From positions 1 to 8,343 of the forward strand of contig CAKPMH010000038.1 in the NCBI GenBank assembly GCA_934167935.1: 8,343 bases of DNA, in the 5' to 3' direction. The notes below the pieces were generated by a model. The model was not told the DNA's origin. It ran no database searches and was given only the letters and a program-made list of their open reading frames with translations. Below are positions 1 to 6,060 of the stretch, one piece after another. Made by a program: the position numbers and the translations under genes. Each line of letters opens with the position of its first letter. The first letter of the stretch is position 1. The stretch comes from an uncultured Bacilli bacterium (GTDB lineage Bacteria; Bacillota_I; Bacilli_A; RF39; UBA660).

Positions 1-383
1 TCATGCCATCTATTCATTTGTTGTGTATAGCTTCCTAAACCAAAATAATATAAATGCTCTCCTACTTTCTGAAATCCCTTTTGTGCTCGTCCTTCACTGT
101 CAAACAAATATTTTTTGCCATCTATTTCTTTAATTCCATCTCTATATAATTCTCCATTCTTATCGAAATAATATCTATTTCCAGCCTCATCATAATACCA
201 AGTATTAATTTGTTTTGTATTATTTGTATAATAAGCGTTTTCAGTAGCAATAATCTCGTTATTTGATTCTTTATAATTGCTATAATTAATGCTAAACATT
301 TCACTCTTCAAATATTTATAATTAATTTGAAAAATACACATCGGTAATACTATTAAAGCTAAAATTTTCTTTTTATTATACAT
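1..383 (-). CDS. Exported protein with cell-wall-binding repeats (3' end cut off by the window)
   Basis: The frame is open from an ATG at 383 to the window edge and gives 127 residues with no stop. A GGAGG site (391-395) lies 7 nt upstream, so the start is well supported. Residues 1-6 are basic and 7-20 hydrophobic (KILALIVLPMCIFQI), which suggests a signal peptide or membrane anchor. From about residue 61 there are tandem units of the choline/glucan-binding type (CW_binding_1 style, W-YY-G-YYF-G-G): TWYYDEAGNRYYFDKNGE, then IDGKKYLFDSEGRAQKGF, then VGEHLYYFGLG. Such repeats usually hold a protein to wall glycans or teichoic acids. Any catalytic domain would lie beyond the left edge, so the enzymatic role, if any, is unknown. 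The gene starts 16 nt after the stop of the DUF2142 gene and is probably co-transcribed with it. Confidence 0.8.
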   Translation of the reverse strand, partial: MYNKKKILALIVLPMCIFQINYKYLKSEMFSINYSNYKESNNEIIATENAYYTNNTKQINTWYYDEAGNRYYFDKNGELYRDGIKEIDGKKYLFDSEGRAQKGFQKVGEHLYYFGLGSYTQQMNRWH

Positions 384-399
384 AAAGAAACCTCCAAAA

Positions 400-1932
400 T
401 TAAATATAAGTGTTAAAAATTGCTAGAACTGACATAATATTCATAAAGAAAATAAAGTATGTTAATTTCTTTCCATATTCCTTTTCTTGTTCCTTTGAAA
501 ATAACATCGAAAAAATTGTTAATAAAGGAATAAAATATCTTCCTTGAACTCCATCAACCATACTAGCTTTATATCCTGTCCATTGCATATATAAACTTGT
601 AAACATCAAAAGAACAGTTCCAATTAGCAGTACAGCAATATATGTTTTCTCTAATATATTAAATATAGTTTTTCCTTTTTTTAAACGACCAATAAGTAAC
701 ATAAATAAAATAATTATAGATATTAAAACCATTATAGGAGATGTTCCTACAACAAATTGCCCTAATGAACATCCTACCATTTCTTCTAGATATATTAAAA
801 TATAATAATCAATAGTTCTATATAAGATAATAATATATCCAATTGGATTTGATAATATATATTTTAATTGCAATGATGAATTGGATCTACCATGGAAAGC
901 GACTAAGTAACTTGATGATATTGATAGCCAATATAAGTTTAATACTATAGATATGAAACAGACAATAGAACAGTAAATATATTTTTGTTTTGATGATTTA
1001 AATTTATTATTTGGTATTAAATATATTAAAAATACAAGTGGTAAATAAACTATTTTACATAGCGAAATAACAACGGATAAAACTGCTAATAAAATCATAT
1101 TACGATTATTCATTTTTGTATTCTTATTCGCTCTGTGATAAATTATAAAACTTATCAAGGCAATTAAACTTGAGATTATTAAAGAATCAGGTGATAAAGA
1201 TGTTGCTTCTTGTAATGACATTGGCAACAAGGAAATAAATAATATCAATTCCTTCTTTATTGGTATATACTTTATTGATAAATAGATTAAGATAATATAC
1301 AATAAGTAATTAAATACTTTTCCAAAAATAATTTGAATTAATATTGGAAAATTCAAAATTCGAGCCAAACCAACTCCTAAAGCTTGAGGAATATAACAAA
1401 CAAACGCATATAGTGATTTATTTGCATAACCATAAAATCTTAAATTATTATTTAGTTTCAAATCCTTTATTCTTTTTAAATCACTATATTTTTTGGAACT
1501 ATATACTTTTCCAATATTTTCAGATAAATTTCTACCAACTTTTTCATTTTTTTGTGGCGTAGTCAATTGAAGTTTGGATACCTCTAATGTTCTTAAATAA
1601 TCAGGAGTATCATCTGGGAGTTGAGATGGCGGAAAACCAACAATATAAAATAAACCGAAAAATACTGACAATAAAAGAAAGATATTTTCTAACTTTAAGT
1701 TTTTATACATCTTTTTCATTATAATAAAAAACAATAAATCAAGAACAATAAAACCAAATAATAACAGACATATTACTGCTATTGGATATTCCTTTTCTAA
1801 GCTTTTAGAAATGATATAAAATATTGACATTATTGATATAACCACATAAATCAACATATTTGAATTAATATTTCTAATCACATTATTTGCCTTATTTTCC
1901 AAATTTTCTACTTTATTCCTCGTTTTTTTCAT
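400..1932 (-). CDS. DUF2142-family multi-pass membrane protein, probable surface-glycan assembly or glycosyltransferase protein
   Basis: This 510-residue protein has about a dozen hydrophobic segments after a basic N-terminus. It carries the features I associate with DUF2142: an acidic P-D-D-x-x-D motif after the second or third segment (PDDTPDYLRTLEVS, about 106-119), a YxPxxxGxxxAR-like stretch (about 180-192), LPMSLQEATSLSPDSL (236-251), and the C-terminal WTGYKASMVDGVQGRYFIP signature (about 451-469). DUF2142 proteins are found in polysaccharide and teichoic-acid loci and look like GT-C-fold glycosyltransferases; their substrate is generally unknown. The ATG at 1932 has an AGGAG site (1942-1946) 9 nt upstream. 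The gene is the first of a leftward unit with its own extended -10 promoter and is followed after 16 nt by the repeat-protein gene. Family call fairly firm; reaction not established. Confidence 0.85.
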   Translation of the reverse strand: MKKTRNKVENLENKANNVIRNINSNMLIYVVISIMSIFYIISKSLEKEYPIAVICLLLFGFIVLDLLFFIIMKKMYKNLKLENIFLLLSVFFGLFYIVGFPPSQLPDDTPDYLRTLEVSKLQLTTPQKNEKVGRNLSENIGKVYSSKKYSDLKRIKDLKLNNNLRFYGYANKSLYAFVCYIPQALGVGLARILNFPILIQIIFGKVFNYLLYIILIYLSIKYIPIKKELILFISLLPMSLQEATSLSPDSLIISSLIALISFIIYHRANKNTKMNNRNMILLAVLSVVISLCKIVYLPLVFLIYLIPNNKFKSSKQKYIYCSIVCFISIVLNLYWLSISSSYLVAFHGRSNSSLQLKYILSNPIGYIIILYRTIDYYILIYLEEMVGCSLGQFVVGTSPIMVLISIIILFMLLIGRLKKGKTIFNILEKTYIAVLLIGTVLLMFTSLYMQWTGYKASMVDGVQGRYFIPLLTIFSMLFSKEQEKEYGKKLTYFIFFMNIMSVLAIFNTYI

Positions 1933-1968
1933 AAAATCATACTCCTCTTATTTACTTAATTCATTGTA

Positions 1969-1997
1969 ATTATAACATGGAAACTTATATAAGTAAA
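1969..1997 (-). promoter_or_regulatory. Predicted extended -10 promoter for the DUF2142 gene
   Basis: On the minus strand a perfect TATAAT (1974-1969) is preceded by TG one base upstream (TGtTATAAT), and a TTTACT -35-like hexamer (1997-1992; 4 of 6 to TTGACA) lies 17 nt away. The predicted transcript would start near 1962, about 30 nt before the ATG at 1932. The match is good, but AT-rich DNA gives chance hits, so this remains a prediction. Confidence 0.6.
1983..1994. promoter_or_regulatory. 12-bp perfect palindrome, candidate operator
   Basis: ACTTATATAAGT is its own reverse complement. It sits mostly in the spacer of the leftward promoter and touches its -35 hexamer, a position where a bound repressor would block polymerase. 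No regulator gene is visible nearby, and a palindrome made largely of A and T can arise by chance. Confidence 0.35.
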
Positions 1998-2053
1998 AGA
2001 CATTAATTTTTAATTAATTATTAATAATTAAATTTATATGTAAAATTATAGTG

Positions 2054-2083
2054 TTGTAATAAATAATAATAACATGATATAAT
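2054..2083 (+). promoter_or_regulatory. Predicted extended -10 promoter for the acyltransferase gene
   Basis: TATAAT at 2078-2083 is preceded by TG at 2075-2076 (TGaTATAAT). A TTGTAA -35-like hexamer (2054-2059; 4 of 6 to TTGACA) lies 18 nt upstream. Transcription would start near 2090, about 40 nt before the preferred ATG. It faces away from the DUF2142 promoter across the same intergenic region. Confidence 0.6.
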
Positions 2084-2088
2084 TAACA

Positions 2089-2109
2089 TACAATGATAAA
2101 AGCATTGTA
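2089..2109 (+). promoter_or_regulatory. 7-bp hairpin/dyad at the predicted transcript start of the acyltransferase gene
   Basis: TACAATG (2089-2095) and CATTGTA (2103-2109) are perfect inverted copies around a 7-nt loop. The dyad starts just after the -10 box, so it could be an operator in DNA or a 5' stem-loop in the mRNA just ahead of the ribosome site. CATTGTA occurs a third time at 1962-1968, at the predicted start of the opposite transcript. Confidence 0.4.
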
Positions 2110-2117
2110 GTGGGGAT

Positions 2118-2124
2118 AGGGTGA
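2118..2124 (+). promoter_or_regulatory. Ribosome-binding site that decides the acyltransferase start
   Basis: AGGGTGA contains GGTGA, which pairs with the anti-Shine-Dalgarno end of 16S rRNA. The GTG at 2121, which would give the longest reading frame, lies inside this site. That leaves the ATG at 2127 (2 nt away) or, with better spacing, the ATG at 2130 (5 nt away). If instead GGGGAT at 2112-2117 were the site, the GTG would become possible. Confidence 0.5.
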
Positions 2125-2129
2125 ATATG

Positions 2130-3185
2130 ATGAAAAATAAAATAAAAAGAATTGATGGGATAAATATAATTAAAGTTATTGCAATCATTTTTGTTCCATT
2201 TTTACATTATTACAATAATTTTAATTTTAGTGATATAAACATGGTTGGCATGTCTAGTATTATAAAAATTGGTGTACATTGGTTATGTTTTTCTTGTATT
2301 GGTCTTTTTATCATGTCATCTGGTTTTCTATTATCAAATAAGAAAGTCAGTAAAAAATATTATTTAAAATCAATTAAATTTTTTGTTTTATATTTTATAT
2401 TCTTATTGATTACTCAATTATATAATAATGGATTTACAACTAATTTCTTTATAGAATTAATGAAAAATTTTTTTACTTTTCCAGCATATTTTTGGTATGT
2501 TGCATTTTATTTAGTTTTATATTATCTAATACCATATTTAAATATAATCAGTGAAAAATTAACTAAAAAGGAATATAATATATTTTTAATAACACTAGTC
2601 TTATTAATTAATGTTCCCGAGTTTTATAACAGTTTTCCAAGTTATTATGGAAATGAAAAGATATTTTATTTTATGAATCCATTTAATACATTATATCCTT
2701 TTGTGTATTATTATATAGGAGCTTATATAAAAAAGTTTAATCCTGATTTTTCAAAAAGAAAATCTTGTTTTATATTGGTATTAACTATATTAATTATATC
2801 ATGTATTGATTATACATATTCAAAAGGTTCTCAAGCCATGTTTTATGGTGGAGGATATGGTAGCATTATTACTATAATAATATCAACATGTATTTTTAAT
2901 ATTTTTTATAATATTAATATTAAAAATAAATTTATTTCAAGAACAATTAATTTTGCTGCTTCCATCACTTTTGAAACATATCTTGCTTTAGCTTTATCTG
3001 ATAGATTTACAGATATTGTTATATCAAAAATAGCAAATCCAGAAACTATGTCATATAAATATATTATTTTAACATCATTTACAAATTTTATTTGTGCATT
3101 TATTTTAGGAACAATAGTTCATTTATTTATAAGATTTATAACAAAGATATTTTTAGAAGATAAAAAAGATATTCTAAGGCAATAG
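2130..3185 (+). CDS. Acyltransferase-3 family membrane O-acyltransferase
   Basis: From the ATG at 2130 this is 351 residues with about ten hydrophobic segments, the usual size and layout for the Acyltransferase_3 family (integral-membrane acyl/acetyl transfer to sugars, as in WecH and the membrane half of OatA). Visible family features are an N-terminal RIDGINIIKVIAIIF helix with the conserved His at about 26 (PFLHYY), IMSSGFLLSNK (about 61-71), and FWYVAFYLVLYYLIPYLN (about 121-138). The C-terminal segment reads FETYLALAL, where relatives often have a histidine after the YL pair. There is no fused SGNH domain. The gene stands alone on the plus strand with its own promoter, and its stop lies inside a terminator hairpin. 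Acetyl transfer to the locus's glycan is inferred from context. GTG 2121 and ATG 2127 are alternative starts. Confidence 0.85.
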   Translation: MKNKIKRIDGINIIKVIAIIFVPFLHYYNNFNFSDINMVGMSSIIKIGVHWLCFSCIGLFIMSSGFLLSNKKVSKKYYLKSIKFFVLYFIFLLITQLYNNGFTTNFFIELMKNFFTFPAYFWYVAFYLVLYYLIPYLNIISEKLTKKEYNIFLITLVLLINVPEFYNSFPSYYGNEKIFYFMNPFNTLYPFVYYYIGAYIKKFNPDFSKRKSCFILVLTILIISCIDYTYSKGSQAMFYGGGYGSIITIIISTCIFNIFYNINIKNKFISRTINFAASITFETYLALALSDRFTDIVISKIANPETMSYKYIILTSFTNFICAFILGTIVHLFIRFITKIFLEDKKDILRQ

Positions 3186-3196
3186 AATATCTTTTA
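3162..3196. terminator. Bidirectional Rho-independent terminator between converging genes
   Basis: AAAAGATATTCTA (3164-3176) and TAGAATATCTTTT (3183-3195) form a perfect 13-bp stem with the 6-nt loop AGGCAA. Each transcript has U-rich sequence at the stem foot: six U in a row on the minus-strand transcript, and UUUUAACUUUU on the plus-strand one. The acyltransferase TAG (3183-3185) lies in the stem, and the ATP-grasp TAA (3196-3194) overlaps its edge. One element can therefore end both transcripts. Confidence 0.8.
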
Positions 3197-4075
3197 ACTT
3201 TTCCAATACTTTCCAAACAATTTATTCCATTTTGGAGGATTAAACACACTGAAACCTGCATTATGAGAAAAAGTTAATTCTCCAAAATATACTTTATCTT
3301 CAAAGCTATATAAATCAACACGTACATAATCGAAATCTTCACTTAGCTTTTTTGCAACAGTTAATATTTCGTTCCAGTTCTTGGGTTTTTCTACTTTCTT
3401 ATCGTAGTTAGGATGAAGTTCTTGAATATCAAGCAATTTAAAATTCTCATCATAATAATTTCTTCTATGATCACCAAATCTATCTATATCCAATTGAATA
3501 AAATACTTTGGTTTGCCTCCACCATTTCTAAAGCAATGAACTTTGATATCGATTGGTACTTTTCCATCCTTTGTTAGTAATAATTTTTCACAAATTATTT
3601 TATTCTTTATACCCTTATAAAACATTTCTCCCCAAATATAATGAAATTTTACTTTTTGATATTCTCTCATTAATTTTAAGGTTTCTTTCATATTCATTTT
3701 GGATTTATCGAAAATAATTTCCACAGTTCCAGAACCACTTGCTGTCTTGAGTACACATTGATTTGGCATTTTTTTGTATAGTTTCTTAGTCAATCTATTT
3801 GTTACAAAATATTCAGGAATTAAATACTCAGCTCCTATTTTCTCTTTTACATATTCTCTAACCATCACTTTATCCGCACATTTTTTTAACAATTTATTAT
3901 TACTAGCTTTTCTTGTATTCAACTTTTCTGTAAATGTTTTTGGATTATCAAAATCATATGTATATCCTAACATTTGTTCATAATATTTCATAATAAGTCT
4001 TTTTTTACCATAAATATAATAAATCAACATATTTTTCTTTATTTGCTTTTTATAACAATCAAACTTATTTAACAT
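3194..4075 (-). CDS. TupA-like ATP-grasp protein, probable carboxylate-amine ligase of surface polysaccharide
   Basis: This 293-residue protein has no clear membrane segment and matches the TupA-like ATP-grasp family in motif order: NPKTFTEKL (44-52), ADKVMVREYVKEKIGAEYL (67-85), the nucleotide-loop-like VLKTASGSGT (108-117), ICEKLL (161-166), PIDIKVHCF (174-182), DRFGDHRR (198-205), VRVDLY (251-256) and FGELTFSHNAGF (264-275). The family is named for TupA of Bacillus halodurans, needed for teichuronopeptide synthesis, and members are often annotated as glycosyltransferases. ATP-grasp chemistry would join a carboxylate to an amine, plausibly an amino acid to a uronate. The start has AGGAG (4083-4087) 7 nt upstream, which overlaps the TAG stop of the SGNH gene 10 nt away, so translation may be coupled. 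It is the last gene before the terminator. The glycine loop reads KTASGSG, where I recall N-H-G-S-G as typical. Confidence 0.85.
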   Translation of the reverse strand: MLNKFDCYKKQIKKNMLIYYIYGKKRLIMKYYEQMLGYTYDFDNPKTFTEKLNTRKASNNKLLKKCADKVMVREYVKEKIGAEYLIPEYFVTNRLTKKLYKKMPNQCVLKTASGSGTVEIIFDKSKMNMKETLKLMREYQKVKFHYIWGEMFYKGIKNKIICEKLLLTKDGKVPIDIKVHCFRNGGGKPKYFIQLDIDRFGDHRRNYYDENFKLLDIQELHPNYDKKVEKPKNWNEILTVAKKLSEDFDYVRVDLYSFEDKVYFGELTFSHNAGFSVFNPPKWNKLFGKYWKS

Positions 4076-4085
4076 TTTATCACTC

Positions 4086-4925
4086 CTAAATATAATTTTT
4101 TATTTTTTCAGTAACAATTTCAAAACCTTTTTCATTTAAGTGTAACCCATCTTTAGTATAGTCCATTTTTAAATTTCCATCATCATCAAGTAATTCATCA
4201 TACATATTAATATATACTAAATTACTATTATTACAAAAGCACTTTATTTTTTTATTTAATTCTATAATTCTATTATTTGTTCTACTTCCAACCATAGTAT
4301 GATTTATTACTTCATTTTCTGTATTGTTGACTGGATATAATGATTCAATATATATATCTGACAATGGTCTTTTTTTATTAATTAAAGAAACTATTTTTTT
4401 TATATTTTTTAAAATTTCTTTATCACTTTTTCCTGTTTCTATATCGTTTGTACCTATTAGTAATATCACTTTAGAAGGATTATATCTATATACTCTTTCC
4501 TTCATATTATCGAGGATATCAGCTGTAGTATGTCCAGAAACACCGCTATTTACAACATTTGCATTTTTACCGTAAAAATGATCCAAGTTATAAATCTCAG
4601 TTAGTGAATCGCCTAAAAAAACAATGTTTTGAGCTACGACTTGTTTTGTTCGAATTACAGGATGTAGCACATTATAACAAATAATACCTACTGTAAAAAT
4701 TATAGTTACAAAAAAAAGAATAAAAAATATATAATATTTTCTCTTATACTTTTCTTTTATATCTATAATTTCCATCATCTTTTTATTAAGTTGTTTTTTT
4801 TTAGTTACTTTATTCTTTATTGATATATCTTCTTCCTCTAATTCATTAGATGAAAAATTAAATTTTTGTTGCATTGTCAAACTTAAATCATTTTCGTCTA
4901 ATTTTTCTTTATTATTATTTATCAT
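4086..4925 (-). CDS. Membrane-anchored extracytoplasmic SGNH/GDSL hydrolase
   Basis: This 279-residue protein has three parts: a charged N-terminal tail (1-63), one transmembrane helix (about 64-86, after KEKYKRK, so the C-terminus should face outside), and an SGNH domain. The four blocks are present: FLGDSLTE with nucleophile Ser107, SGVSGHTT with Gly131, IGTND with Asn160, and DGLHLN with Asp259 and His262. The catalytic set is therefore complete. Such enzymes act as esterases or acyltransferases on lipids or acylated sugars. Next to glycan genes and an acyltransferase-3 gene, acting on O-acyl groups of the surface polymer is the best guess. The ATG at 4925 has AAAAGGAGAT upstream. The internal Met50/Met51, which would give a shorter tail, have no good ribosome site. 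Codons 42-44 are a run of nine A (4802-4794). Confidence 0.85.
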   Translation of the reverse strand: MINNNKEKLDENDLSLTMQQKFNFSSNELEEEDISIKNKVTKKKQLNKKMMEIIDIKEKYKRKYYIFFILFFVTIIFTVGIICYNVLHPVIRTKQVVAQNIVFLGDSLTEIYNLDHFYGKNANVVNSGVSGHTTADILDNMKERVYRYNPSKVILLIGTNDIETGKSDKEILKNIKKIVSLINKKRPLSDIYIESLYPVNNTENEVINHTMVGSRTNNRIIELNKKIKCFCNNSNLVYINMYDELLDDDGNLKMDYTKDGLHLNEKGFEIVTEKIKNYI

Positions 4926-4949
4926 AACATATCTCCTTTTTCAAAGAAT

Positions 4950-4978
4950 ATTATAATAATAATAGAAATAAAAATCAA
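4950..4978 (-). promoter_or_regulatory. Possible internal promoter for the SGNH and ATP-grasp genes
   Basis: In the 80-nt gap after the epimerase gene, the minus strand has TTGATT (4978-4973; 4 of 6 to TTGACA), a 17-nt spacer and a perfect TATAAT (4955-4950). Transcription would start near 4943, only about 18 nt before the ATG but still upstream of the ribosome site. This gap is the longest inside the minus-strand unit, which fits a secondary promoter. Because the gap is nearly all A and T, a chance match is possible. Confidence 0.45.
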
Positions 4979-5005
4979 ACAATATATTATTTTTATTATT
5001 AAATC

Positions 5006-6031
5006 TTAATTTATATAAAACTTTTTATACCATTCTGCGAAATTTCTCAAACCAGTTCTTAAATCTGTACTTGGTTTATAACCAAAATCTTTTTCTAAAT
5101 CTTTAGTATCTGCATATGTTATAGGAACATCTCCAGGTTGCATAGGTACTAATTCTTTATGTGATTCAAAATCATAATCTTCAGGTAACACTCCTGCTTT
5201 TACTAATTCTTCTTGTAAAATATTTACAAAATCAAGCAAATTTTCTGGATGACCATTTCCTATATTATAAATTTTATATGGAGGAATTGGTAATTTATCT
5301 TCCCCTATTTTTTTCTCTGGAGCTTTCTTTATTACTCTTATGATTCCTTCTACTATATCATCAATATATGTAAAATCTCTTTTACAATTTCCATAGTTAA
5401 ATATCTTAATTGTTTCATTATTAATAAGCTTATTTGTAAAACCAAAATATGCCATATCAGGTCTTCCTGCTGGCCCATATACAGTAAAAAATCTTAAACC
5501 GGTTGATGGTATATCATATAGTTTTGAATAAGCATGTGCAAGTAATTCGTTACTCTTTTTTGTTGCAGCATATAAACTAACAGGATTATCTACTTTATCT
5601 TCTGTTGAATATGGTACTTTTTTATTTGTTCCATACACTGAAGATGATGATGCATAAACTAAATGTTTTACGGGATTGTTTCTACAAGCTTCCAAAATAT
5701 TATAAAATCCTATTATATTTGAATTTATATAAGCATCTGGGTTCTCAATACTATATCTAACACCTGCCTGAGCAGCTAAATTTATAACATAATCGAACTT
5801 GTATTCTGAAAATAATTCTTCCACCTCTTTTTTATCAGAAATATCACCTTTTATAAATTTAAAATTATTAAACTTTAACAGTTCATCTAATCTAGAATTT
5901 TTTAATTTAACATCATAATAATCATTCAAATTATCTATACCAATAATCTCAATTTCTTTATTTTCATTTAAAAGTCTTTTAGCTAGGTTTGACCCTATAA
6001 AGCCTGCTACTCCTGTTATTAAATATCTCAT
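5006..6031 (-). CDS. UDP-glucuronate 4-epimerase-like NAD-dependent sugar epimerase (CapI type)
   Basis: This is a 341-residue extended short-chain dehydrogenase. It has the NAD-binding GVAGFIG (7-13) with Asp33 at the end of the second strand, the CapI/UDP-glucuronate epimerase signature DNLNDYYD (33-40), LAAQAGVRYSIENP (85-98), SSSSVYG (128-134), the catalytic YAATK (Tyr154, Lys158), and LRFFTVYGPAGRPDMA (179-194). The pattern is much closer to UDP-glucuronate 4-epimerases (UDP-GlcA to UDP-GalA, cytosolic) than to GalE, although UDP-glucose-type substrates cannot be excluded from sequence alone. AGGAG (6039-6043) lies 7 nt before the ATG. It starts 29 nt after the rmlB stop, in the same unit. 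A UDP-GlcA supplier (UDP-glucose dehydrogenase) is not in the window and should be encoded elsewhere. The product would feed a uronic-acid-containing polymer. Confidence 0.88.
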   Translation of the reverse strand: MRYLITGVAGFIGSNLAKRLLNENKEIEIIGIDNLNDYYDVKLKNSRLDELLKFNNFKFIKGDISDKKEVEELFSEYKFDYVINLAAQAGVRYSIENPDAYINSNIIGFYNILEACRNNPVKHLVYASSSSVYGTNKKVPYSTEDKVDNPVSLYAATKKSNELLAHAYSKLYDIPSTGLRFFTVYGPAGRPDMAYFGFTNKLINNETIKIFNYGNCKRDFTYIDDIVEGIIRVIKKAPEKKIGEDKLPIPPYKIYNIGNGHPENLLDFVNILQEELVKAGVLPEDYDFESHKELVPMQPGDVPITYADTKDLEKDFGYKPSTDLRTGLRNFAEWYKKFYIN

Positions 6032-6060
6032 TTTTATTCTCCTTTTAATAGTATCTATTC

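Larger units (their letters stand above)
1961..2096. repeat. Imperfect inverted repeat formed by the two facing promoters
   Basis: The left arm (1961-1979) read on the minus strand is CATGTTATAATTACAATGA. The right arm (2073-2096) read on the plus strand is CATGATATAATTA, then five extra bases ACATA, then CAATGA. So 18 of 19 positions agree, with one 5-nt insertion. Nine of the matches are the expected extended -10 (TGnTATAAT); the flanking CA, TA and CAATGA are additional. The arms enclose 93 bp that contain both -35 regions. The function is unknown: shared regulator site, duplicated promoter, or remnant of an invertible segment. Confidence 0.5.

Noticed and set aside
122..304. 60-residue minus-strand open frame near the left edge
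   Set aside because: It is a shifted frame inside the cell-wall-binding-repeat gene, which has a signal peptide, repeats and a proper ribosome site in its own frame.
1344..1562. 72-residue plus-strand open frame
   Set aside because: It is antisense to the DUF2142 gene, has no recognisable domain, and arises from AT-rich membrane-protein coding sequence.
1933..2129. Small RNA or riboswitch in the divergent intergenic region
   Set aside because: The predicted leaders are only about 30-40 nt long, apart from one 7-bp hairpin, so there is no room for a riboswitch.
3774..3983. 69-residue plus-strand open frame
   Set aside because: It lies antisense to the conserved ATP-grasp gene and has no motif of its own.
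4324..4575. 83-residue plus-strand open frame with hydrophobic segments
   Set aside because: It is antisense to the catalytic part of the SGNH gene; its hydrophobicity follows from the complementary AT-rich codons.
4967..4997. A/T-only inverted repeat (AATAAAAAT and ATTTTTATT, 9 bp, 13-nt loop) after the epimerase gene as a terminator
   Set aside because: The stem has no G-C pair and a long loop, so it would be very weak; it also overlaps the predicted -35 box of the internal promoter.
5161..5343. 60-residue plus-strand open frame
   Set aside because: It is antisense to the epimerase gene and has no recognisable domain.
6046..6059. Short hairpin AATAG-TAT-CTATT between rmlB and the epimerase gene
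   Set aside because: Only five A/T-rich pairs in a 29-nt gap between co-directional genes; not credible as a terminator.
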